Shown: one piece after another, positions 41,775 to 51,300 of the stretch
Numbering within the stretch: the first letter of the stretch is position 1
Layout of the letters: each line of letters begins with the position of its first letter
Assembly: GCA_016648135.1 (NCBI GenBank)
Contig: JADDOH010011033.1
Span: 17,266 to 81,265, forward strand
Length of the DNA stretch: 64,000 nucleotides
Reading direction: 5' to 3'
Source: Agrypnia vestita
Taxonomy: Eukaryota > Arthropoda > Insecta > Trichoptera > Phryganeidae
Position numbers and translations under genes: made by a program
The notes under the pieces: model-generated
What the model saw: the letters and a program-made list of their open reading frames with translations, nothing else
Database searches by the model: none
Told to the model about the DNA's origin: nothing

Positions 41775-43361
41775 TAGGGATGGGCGTTGAATGGACGGAC
41801 TAGTTGAAATCAACCGTTGACGTTGCATCGACGCGTCGACCGTTTACGTTTATCGCATGGACTAGTTGAATTCGTAGACGGTGGACAGCGGACGCCGTGG
41901 TCGGTGGACGATTCGAGAACGCAATGCAAAGCAACGAGCGAGAGCAAGACAAAACGTCTCTGTTTATTTCTCTCTCATCTCTCGCTGTCGACTTGTAGAT
42001 GCCATAGACGTCATACACTACCATAGAGTACACTACTAAAGTACACTACCATAGAGTGCAGATCTGTGTACACGAACTATGACTAGAGATTTGAAATTTG
42101 AATACATGCGTAGGGCGAGATAGGCTTAACTATTATCTATTATTTTTTTACTTGATTTTTTGTGATGTCACGTGCGACGATTCGGTGAATTCCCAATTTT
42201 ACCCTGTATAAAATAAAACAATTCTGTTTAATTATTTTATTTTTTATTGAACTATTATTAATTAACAGGCCGGCTAGATATTTTTCTAAAATCAATATTT
42301 TATTCGATCGATCTCGACTTCTTATATCTACCTGAAAAGGGATGCAAAAATTTAATTATTGTGTTATTTCCTTACTTTTCAACTTTAGCATATAAATGAT
42401 AAACAAACTTGTAGGGAATAAAATTTTCTATACCTAACTATGATCCTTATTCAGGAGTCCAACATTAATTATTATATATGTAATATAATCTTGAATTTAG
42501 GTTTAATTAATTTTTATTAAAAATTCCCTATTTTCAACTTTATACATAAAAAAAATAAATCTATTATAATTTTGTTTACACCACTTTTTATTGGTTTTTT
42601 ACATGTTTCGGGAACAATGTTCCTTTTCTCGGATTGAGCCTTAAACTTAAGTTGACAAATAATACAGATATATTTATTTATTAATAATGTCACCACAAAG
42701 TGAAAGCCTGACTTTGAAAGATGTATTAATTTCTATATAACATCTCAAATGTAAAGTATTTTTAAATTATGTATTTATTTATAAATTTATAGATAATAAA
42801 TAAATGTAAAGTATTTTTTACCGCACCTCATAACTGGTGCCTTTCTTACGCAAAATCATTGTTTCCTTCCATTTTATTTACTCACATTTTAATGCTTATA
42901 CCCAATACTTTCACTGCTTATATATGTAGTTTATATTTATATTTTACTGCTAACACCTGATATTGCTGTTCATACCAACTTCTTTCTTTGTTATATATAG
43001 AAAGAAGTATATAAAACAATATGTAAAAGCCTATAATGTGCGTAAACAAATAAATAATAAAATATTTCTTTTTACATATAAGCACAAGTAGCGGTTTTAC
43101 TTTCCCCGAAACTATATTCCTTCGAACTTCTTTAAATTTTAAAAATTAACGTCATAAAAATAGCCAACGATTGAGCCGTCGAGAAGCGTCGCGTTGAACC
43201 GTAGACAGTTGACCATCGTCCCGATGTTTAGATAGAACGTCCGCGTAACGAAGTTGACGCGTCAACTAGTTGACGAATTCAACTAGTTGATCGTCTCGTC
43301 GATGGATGGACGTGGACGGTCTCGTTTTGTCGACGGTAAATACGTCGACGACCCATCCCTA
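41775..43361. mobile_element. Nested non-autonomous hAT element in gag
   Basis: Ends TAGGGATGGGCGTTG and GACGACCCATCCCTA; ATTCCCAC is duplicated (41767-41774, 43362-43369). It is 1587 bp, AT-rich inside, with GC-rich subterminal zones full of short palindromes (AACTAGTTGA, TCGACG, GACGCGTC). No transposase frame. Its ends are shared with the 118-bp MITE at 22981. Confidence 0.9.
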
Positions 43362-43545
43362 ATTCCCACAATACATCAATCTTAACATCCGTAATTTTCT
43401 TCGGTACACATAAATTTTGCAACAAAATGAAAGTTTCTTCGGCCAATGATGTTAGAAAAATAGCTCTTTTTTTTGTATCTGACCATTTACCCTCATCATT
43501 AGCAACAAGGTATTGTTCGAATCGAACCTTATACCTTCCAGGCAT
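43279..43545 (-). pseudogene. gag N-terminal remnant
   Basis: The frame starting at 43545 reads MPGRYKVRFEQYLVANDEGK and continues with KRAIFLTSLAEETF, the usual opening of insect Gypsy gag. It is cut at 43369 by the hAT insertion; the last ~30 codons in the frame belong to the hAT. Confidence 0.75.
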
Positions 43546-44006
43546 CGTTCAGGTGGCTGAACGTGAGCGCCTTCTGCTCCATGCCTCTAAAAAAAAAATC
43601 ACTACCCCCAGACAAAGAGAACAAAAAGTACTTAACTTTCCTGCTCCTGGAGTCAGGATCCTCTCCACCTGCGTCCTTGGTAGTCCTCGGCTAAAGTCCT
43701 CTGCGTTGCCCTCCGCCGATCCTCCTGCTTGGCTGCCTGCTGCGCCCTTCGCTGCACAGTCTGCCCTTGCCGAACTGCCGCCACTCCTCCTTGAAGATGA
43801 GCCGTCCGCCTCTCTTGGGTCGCCTCCTCGGCACCCTGGGTCCTCTTCTTTCTTCTTCAGCTCCGCTGAAGACGATGCTCCTCCAAGTATTCGACCTTGC
43901 AACAATACTTTCTTCTCGGTCGCTGTCCGTAGTCGTCTCCCTGTAGATTCTTCAATATATTTTTTTCCGACCTTGTCGAAAAAAATATGTCCGTCGGCTG
44001 CGCCAA
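43546..44006 (-). other. Gypsy-type element 5' leader
   Basis: This lies between the primer-binding site and gag. It includes a 118-codon, Gly/Ser/Ala-rich open frame (43905-43549) with no recognised domain; it may be leader sequence or a gag extension. Confidence 0.5.
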
Positions 44007-44259
44007 TGTGATGTTCTTGCGTGCGTAGGCAATATAACTCGGCCTACGCACTTGGGAATAATCGGGTTCTTCGAGTAATACACGTTACGTAGGTAACAAC
44101 ATTTATTGGAGACACTACTTTATGATATAATATGTACAACTGATTCGGACCCCGGTGAATCTCGTTCTGCCCGGTGCGGCGCAACAGCACGGGCGCCATC
44201 TACGCGTCTCGCTTGCACGCTTGCCTCTCACTCATCCAAGCGTCCGCACATTCGTCACA
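44007..44259 (-). repeat. 5' LTR of the Gypsy-type element
   Basis: 253 bp; differs from the left LTR at about two sites (for example 'atacacgtt' against 'atacgcgtt'). Confidence 0.9.
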
Positions 44260-44309
44260 AAAAGTAATGTTGCGCCATCACGTACGTAGACATTAAAACA
44301 CAGGATGCA

Positions 44310-44530
44310 CACATCAGATAAAGTTAGAGAATCAATAGCTCCACTGAAAATCTTATGCAGTACTGCAAGATCAGATATTTCCCGTCAGGACTCCAGTTTA
44401 GACATTCTGAATAGGTAAGGCAAGATGATCTTTGTAGAGCTGTGAAGATTACTGTGTTGGCCGGCTCTGTACGATATAATAAGCAGAAACTTTTTCTGCA
44501 CTCTTTAGATTCTTGCAACATGATAATTCC
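44310..44530 (-). pseudogene. LINE fragment related to 4680-4985
   Basis: Shares the minus-strand segments NWSPDGKY.IL and F.FELLIL with 4706-4974. Truncated and frameshifted. Confidence 0.45.
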
Positions 44531-44552
44531 TAGAGAGAATTTTTAGACTTTG

Positions 44553-44738
44553 AAGTTGTGTTGGTTAATTGATTATAACGTTCACCTAGTGATCTGGTGG
44601 TCGATGGTTCGAATCTCATTCCAGCACACCAGTAAGTTAGTCCTATTTTCGTGGCATAGGCTTTTAGTTTAATTTGAGAATAGTATGAATATTGATGCGA
44701 CACGTAGGTATTCCGTGTTTGCAAATCTATTAAAAAAA
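44553..44738 (+). mobile_element. tRNA-derived SINE, family A, diverged copy
   Basis: Head 'ttggttaattgattataacgttcacctagtgatc', box B 'ggttcgaatctc', body 'cgtggcataggcttttagtttaatttgagaatag', short A tail. Confidence 0.7.
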
Positions 44739-44825
44739 AGCTATTGAAGATCGTTAACAAATAAATATATATCCTTTTATTTTTTATTATCTTTATTTTA
44801 TTAGTTTATTAATTTATTATGTAAA

Positions 44826-45350
44826 ATAAAACGAGCGAGCCTTACAGTAGCCGCATATGATATAATAAAAATATCAATAGAGCAACAACAGAGTAACATC
44901 AAAATTTAAAAAAGCTAATACATACCTATATATCTTAATTAGTAAATTCAAGTAAAGAAAATGGATATGCACTTATTTATCATTGAATTTTGCCGCACTA
45001 AGTAGATACCGTAGGTATATCTACATTTGCATTTTCTTTAGAAATGTGTTTGGTCAATTATACGTTTATTTTCGTAGTGTGCCGCCATACATATTGGATA
45101 GTTTCGAGAATCTAAGCCAAAATATATCAAAGTAACAACATCCACACGTTTGACACCAGTCACGTAGCATATATACAAAATTAGAAGCGTTAGCTGTTGG
45201 AAGTGTGCGTCTTCGCTGTGATGACACTTGCTGGACATTGATTTGTTTATAAACGATGATTTTTTCCCTGGTGTCTTATTTCCTGTTACGCATTTTCAAG
45301 AAATCACTGCCACATATTGCGGCAAAGCGAGAAGAAAGATGTTAACACAT
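44826..45350 (-). repeat. R1 interspersed repeat, copy 2
   Basis: On the minus strand it runs from 'gatgtgttaacatctttcttctcgctttgccgc' to 'taaggctcgctcgtttt', parallel to 50008-50697 and including 'cacagcgaagacgcacacttccaaca'. Confidence 0.7.
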
Positions 45351-46079
45351 CAATAAATTTATCATGCCTACTTCTTTTTTTTACGCTTCAACAGGTCAGG
45401 AGGCCCAATTGCAGAAGCGAATTACATCACAATGACACGAGGTGATTTAATAAGAATAATTACGTAGTTATAATTAACTCCCTCCAGTTCTAAGAACTGT
45501 TGAGGAAAACAATATTGACAATGTCGCCGGATGATTGCGCCAGTTATTGGTAATCACTTTAATATTGTTTATATGGGGAGTATAAAAACAAAGGCAGCAA
45601 TATCAAAAAAACTAAAAAAATGTTTTGAATGCAGTCACCGAGGATTACTTATTTAAAATGTAATGAATTTCAGATTTTGTATATCTGTCTCTTACAAAAT
45701 CATGTTTCCTATAAATTTATAGGCTACGTTTCCTATAAAATCACGAATTCAGTGCATTATAAATTAGTAAACCTCGATGACTGCATTAATTTTTTTTGGA
45801 TATTGGATATATATTTGCTTTTATACCCTACCCATATAAATATGTTCTAAATTTCGTATTATATTCGAATGGATCATGCTAGAGACATCTATAGTCCTTC
45901 CCGTGACATTAAAACTGGATTTTGAAGCTGCCAATGGGTAAACAAGGATAAACAAATCATTTTCTGTATATGTCAGTACCTACAACTGGCCAATTTGTTA
46001 TCCACGAAGATGAAATAATTTTTTTATAGATTTAGCTGCTGAAGGCATGAAAAATGCTTAAAATTTGCAATCAATTGAC
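45351..46079. other. Intergenic DNA
   Basis: No gene seen. The 3' half may be the decayed front of the hAT relic at 46080. Confidence 0.4.
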
Positions 46080-46380
46080 ATTTTCTGGTTGAAGAGAACA
46101 GTATCCAGAGCTGGCAAGAGAAGCTTTTAAATTGTATGTGCCATTCGCCACTTCCTACCTATGCGAACTAACGTTCTCTTCAACGGTAAATATAAAAACT
46201 AAGAAGAGAAAAAGGCTTCAATTAGAAAATTATTTGATCGTTAACGACTCAAAAATACAGCCACAGTTTGAATATTTATTAAAAACAGGTACAGCCTTCT
46301 CACTAAAAATGATGTACTTTTATTGCGACCCATAGGTTGAAAAACACCGCTCTAGAGAGACGTATAGATAAAAATTGTAA
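46080..46380 (+). pseudogene. hAT transposase C-terminal relic (ZBED5/FAM200-like)
   Basis: The frames contain FWLKRTVSRAG, FATSYLCELTFSSTVNIKTK and QLENYLIVNDSKIQPQFEYL, the C-terminal dimerisation region of hAT transposases close to vertebrate ZBED5/FAM200 proteins. One frameshift lies near 46130. It is followed by 'aggttgaaaaacaccgctcta', a typical hAT end. Confidence 0.75.
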
Positions 46381-46619
46381 TTTCGAGAATTAACATTTCC
46401 AAGAAACGGTACATTCGATATTATTTATCATTCTGACACTGCACAGTGTCCAGAATTGATATTGACACCTAAAAATACTTGTTTATACAATTAGTGGCTA
46501 GACATTATTATTTTCCATCGCTGTAGCGGAATCCGTTTGGTAGTTGCTTTATCGGTTGGCCGGTTGGCGCAAGTGAGAGAATTTTTCTTTTATCGATATT
46601 TATTTTTGAAATTATACTT

Positions 46620-46800
46620 CTACTAGCTGTAACCCATCAAAAATGGCGGTACTTTTACATGCCGGTTCCTTAAGAATAATTATTTACTTATTTGTAGCCG
46701 ACACCCATGACAAATCAAAATATTTGAACTTTTTTTTTATATTTTACCTGCTGCAGTTTATGGTACTATTTTTTTATATTTTACCCTTGCGATTGTTCTG
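46620..46800 (+). repeat. R8 repeat
   Basis: Starts 'ctagctgtaacccatcaaaaatggcggtacttttacatg', as at 38908. The (CAGA)n part is missing. Confidence 0.6.
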
Positions 46801-46879
46801 CGTGGAACATGAAATGGTTCGCATATTTGCTTAGCCCTAGCATATACATATTTACAGTTTTATCGGTCCACGGAGAAGC

Positions 46880-46965
46880 GGCGGTAGCAACATGCGTTAA
46901 ACGGGCAGTATGGGGTTGCTGGCCCGGGGTTCGAGCCCTATCTCCGGCTGTTCAATTTTTTTTAA
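46880..46965 (+). mobile_element. tRNA-like SINE head
   Basis: 'ggggttgctggcccggggttcgagccctatctccgg' has a box B/T-arm (CCGGG GTTCGAG CCCTA). The upstream half is weak, so it is not a tRNA gene. Confidence 0.45.
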
Positions 46966-47613
46966 GCCGTGATTTCGATGGGTACTTTACGCCGGCCGGT
47001 TAGATCCACACTGAAATCGCTCGTAAAATTTATTGTCGCTTGTTCACACTGTTTTATCTGTGTATTCGCGTTCGCGTCTATGATTCGCATTCTGTTACTA
47101 CAAGGCAATAACTTCATTGCCAATAACTAAGTGCGCAGTGCTTACTTTACTTTTATCTCGTGGCCAGCAGAGTACCGAGTCACAAAGGACCCCTTGCTCT
47201 TTCATCATTGTGTGAGGTGAGGGATTAAATTACCTCACTTAAGTGCGCAGTGACCCGGTCAATCTCCTTTTATAGTCAATGTCGCTCGCGATGCTTCCAG
47301 AATCCAGTTGACAATCCTAGACCCTTCCAGCAACTTCCAATTCGCTATTTAAAAGGTGTATAATGCTGTTAAATCCTCGGTTATGTGCAATTCCTTCCGC
47401 TTCTACAATATCGTGACACTATTACAGTCCTTTTTCATTGAATGTGTCAAAGACAGGTCGTTTTTTAGAGAAATTTTACAGATTTTTTTTGCCATTTAAC
47501 TGATTATGGTTGAAAAATTTCAGATTTCCACTTTAAAGACCACATTTTTTACTATTACTATAAATCAAGTTGATACTACCGGCCCTGAATTAATTATTAT
47601 TGTAATTAAATCC
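46966..47613. other. Intergenic DNA upstream of TIL-2
   Basis: No gene. Contains 'ttaaattacctcacttaagtgcgcagtgac', which repeats 'aagtgcgcagtgcttac' from about 120 bp earlier; class unknown. Confidence 0.4.
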
Positions 47614-48128
47614 CAGAGATGTGACTTATCTAAACTACAAGTATTTGAAATACAGATAGGTACTTACAAGATACAAATTACGTATTTTCATCTTGCATCT
47701 GAAATACTTTTTTGAATATTCATCTTGTATCTTGAATTTAGATATATTCTTTTGGTATCTTAGTATTTTGTAGGTAAATAAGTTTGCTAAGATACTTTTT
47801 TCCAATGATGTATCTATAATGAGACCTCATCGAAGAAGAATGAGTGACAAAATGTTCGAAGAACTGGTTTTACTCTCACAATTAAAACCTTAAAAATATA
47901 GATAATATTTTATTTTGTCACATTTGCGCGATCGACGCGATTTATTCGTAAATAATTCACGCAAAAAAATAAACTTACATTCAATAAAATGAAGATACGT
48001 ATTTGTATCCAGTATTTCAGATACCATTCCAGAAAGTTATTTGTATCTGGTTTTTGAAATACTTGAATTTAAAGTATCTTGCATTTTGTATTCCAGATAC
48101 TTTGTATAGGGTATCTTGTACATCACTG
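47614..48128. mobile_element. hAT MITE, family of 51295, inverted copy
   Basis: CAGAGATGTGACTTATC...TATCTTGTACATCACTG; collinear in inverted orientation with 51295-51818 and dominated by 'gtatttgaaatac', 'agatac' motifs. The flanks do not match, so its target duplication is lost. It ends 142 bp before the TIL-2 start codon. Confidence 0.7.
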
Positions 48129-48270
48129 CATGTGACGCTGTATGTTTAAACTGCATCCTACCTTTTCTCCCAATACCTACTATACCATATGCATATCTAC
48201 AATTAATATGAAGTCTCCAGTTCAAGTTCTAGATGAAAACGGTCCTACATATCTGTTGATGCAGGTCACC

Positions 48271-48343
48271 ATGAAGGTTTTTATGCTGATTTTAGTGCTG
48301 GGTTCCTATGCCTTGATGATGTCGGCTTCCCCAGCGATGCCTG
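48271..48343 (+). CDS. TIL-2 exon 1: signal peptide
   Basis: 73 nt, donor GTAAGT, phase 1. The start ATG (gtcaccATGAAGG) has a good context. A 'ctgttgatgcag' just upstream could be the acceptor of an untranslated first exon. Confidence 0.8.
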
Positions 48344-51300
48344 GTAAGTGCCTTTATTCTGAGTATACCAAAGAGGTCATAAGTATATTTTTGGTTCGTA
48401 GAGCCAAGCCATGTCAAGACGTTAATGTAATATATTTTAAATGTATATAAAAACTGTGTACTATCTACTACCACACAGTTTTATCTAATCAATTTGAATG
48501 CTATACTCTACAGGGTGTCTCGTAGCTAGTAGCAAAAACTTTATAGATGGATTCCTGCCATGATGATGAGTCGAAAATGTTCAACTAACCGTGATCTTAG
48601 TATCAATAATTATGGAAATGTGCAATATTAAAGTTTGCATTTTTTTCAACATTGAAAATATATACTCAATATACTCCTTGTCAAAAGTCATCCAAATTCT
48701 AAATATTACCCCTTAAGTGAAGGGTTCAAAATATTTAAAAATATAAAAGTTTGAAGTATGTTGAAACACGTACATTCAAATACACATTTTTCAAAGCGGC
48801 AGTTATTTTTTGACAGCGATAAACCGTGGATAAAGAACGGACGATCCGAGCGAATATAGTCAGCCAGTGAGAGAAAAGCGTAATAGTCTTGTAGCGAATC
48901 TGTGCGATAGAAATAGGGAAGTAAGTGAACCAAAGACAAGTAGAATATTCTCGAGTGAGCGAAACAGTTTGAATTACAGAATAGCAGTGTCCCAGTTAAA
49001 TTCGTGAATAAATAAAAGTTTAAGGCATGATTCTACATTGAGCGCTCGAAAAAAGACTATTTTTATGAGATTAGGGTTTTTTGGGCTTAATAAATGCACT
49101 CTTGAAATACATTAAAAAATATTATATACATATTTAATCCATTTTTAACATACAAAAACACCATTTGAACATAACGACTCGATTAGTAGGTGGGTCTGCT
49201 CTGGTGTTGAAATTTAAAAAATGCTCTTCATCGATCTGAAGCAATATTTAGGCCGGCGCCACACTACGCGTGTCTTCCATCGCGTCTTTGACGTCGCAGA
49301 ACGCCGCTACATTTATTTCCATACATTATGCGCTTATCGAACACACTGAGCGGACCATCGGTCGATCCTCTGGCAGAACGCTCGCTTCGGCGTCTGTTCG
49401 GTTCTCCGCCCGCGGAACTTACGTCAACGTAAAATCGGTGACGTCCCGTCTCATATTTTTAAATGCAACGCGCCCCATTCGACGGTTGGTCCGCACTGCG
49501 TACGCACGCGTGTTGGTTGCAGACTGAATCCGCCACGGAATATTGCAAGTGACTGCTAAATTCGTTTGCGGATTTGACGCGACCGAAAAGACGCGGCGAA
49601 AGATACGCTTAGTGTGCCGCCGGCCTTCCTCTTGGCAGTTAACCATTGATTATACAATTTCACATTAACGTCATCTTGAATAATTACTATTACTTTTGAT
49701 CATATTATTTTTTCAATGTTAATTTATTCGTATGAATCAAATCATGACTTAACCTGAAATGTAAGTAAATTTTCTTAAAAATTTGCTTAAAATAATTTAT
49801 TACACTTTAAATACCAACTTTTTTTTTTAGGTAAGCCCTATAATTTCAGAGTCCTCTAGAAAATCTAAAAAAAATACTATGTAAGTTTTTAGGTACATGA
49901 AAACATATTAAAGGGTGCCTCGAAAAAAATAATTAAAATTTTCATACACTTTTGAAACACCCTAGTAAATACAGAATAAAATCCTGGAAAAATCTAAACG
50001 GATTTTTTTTATGTGTAACATCTTTCCCCTCGCTTCCCTGCAATCTGTGGCAGTGATTTTGTGAAAAAGGACGGAAATGCGCAACAGGAAAGAAGACGCC
50101 GGGGAAGCGCGCGCAATTTTATTCGACCAATGTGCGCGCGCGTTAGAAAAATAATATCGTTTATAAACAAACCAATGTCCAGTAAGTGCCATCACAGCGA
50201 AGACGCACACTTCCAACAGTTAACCCTTTCTGATTTTGTATAAATGTTACGTGGCTGGTGTCAAGCGTGTGGATGTTGTAACTTTGATATATTTTGGCTT
50301 ATATCCTCGAAACTATCCTTTTTTTTTACATTAATGTAAACAATAACTACCCTTAATGATTTACATTCTCAAATTTTATGTAATTTACTTATGTGATTAT
50401 TTTTAAATATTTATTGAAAGTTTTCATACGATATGTATAGCGGCACACTACCAACACATTTCTAAACAAAATGGTATGTAGATGCATACGGTACCTACCT
50501 AGTGCGGCAAAATTCAATAATATACAAATGCACATACATTATCTTTACTTGTATTTACTAATTAACAAATATATAGGTATTACCTTTTTTAAATTTTGAT
50601 GTTAATTTCTGTCGCTGCTCAACTGATATTTTTTAATTGTGAGATGTCAAATGTACACATCACATGCGACTACTGTGAGGCTCGCTCTTTTTTTGATATG
50701 TTTTAGAGTGCGGTGAAGAGAGCGCGAACCAGGAGCTGGTGCAGTGCTACAGCCCCTGCCCTCCCGAGGGATGCCGCACCATCGGAGTCCTGTTCAGCTG
50801 CGTGCTGCCTGCATCCTGCCAACCAGGGTGCAGGTGCAAGCGGAACCACAAGAGGAACAGCTCCCAGCAATGTGTCCATGTTAAGGAATGCCGTGAGTGC
50901 TATATTTGGCGGGTTATATGTGGGAGTGTATGTTCTGAGAGGAAGAATATTTCGGTTGAACTGATGAGAGCGTACATACTATACGCAATATATTTTACAA
51001 GAACTTCAATTTTCAAACCGAAAACTTACGGTGTGTGGTGCCATTTCATTCTATCATATTTGAAATAAAAGATGTGTGATAAATCTCACGAAAAACGGTT
51101 AAATAACCGAAATTTCGTATTGGGTCTTGACTGACGATTTACATAACTCATCAGGCTTTACGGATTAACCATCCGCGGCGGGATACGTATCTATACTTGT
51201 GTGCGGCTGTTTGGCGTTTGTCACGGTGGGCCCTGTTGTTTGTAACATAGTAAATATAGATGCGTGATAACATAGTAAATATACAAGGCGTCGACAGTGA

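Larger units (their letters stand above)
39141..44259 (-). mobile_element. Ty3/Gypsy-type LTR retrotransposon lacking RT/RNase H
   Basis: Two 253-bp LTRs (39141-39393 and 44007-44259, TGTGA...TCACA) differ at only two positions by eye. AAAAG is duplicated on each side (39136-39140, 44260-44264). The element reads leftward. A primer-binding site TGGCGCAGCCG, resembling a serine tRNA 3' end, follows the right LTR, and a G-rich polypurine tract (GTGTGGGGGAGG, minus strand) precedes the left one. Between lie gag, protease and integrase; reverse transcriptase and RNase H are absent. A hAT element interrupts gag. It cannot move by its own proteins. Confidence 0.9.

Noticed and set aside
43427..44011. 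194-codon plus-strand frame, Pro/Ser-rich
   Set aside because: It overlaps the Gypsy-type gag start and leader on the opposite strand and has no domain; most likely a compositional shadow.
49270..49527. 85-codon open frame in GC-rich DNA
   Set aside because: It lies wholly inside a MITE with GGCCGGCG ends.
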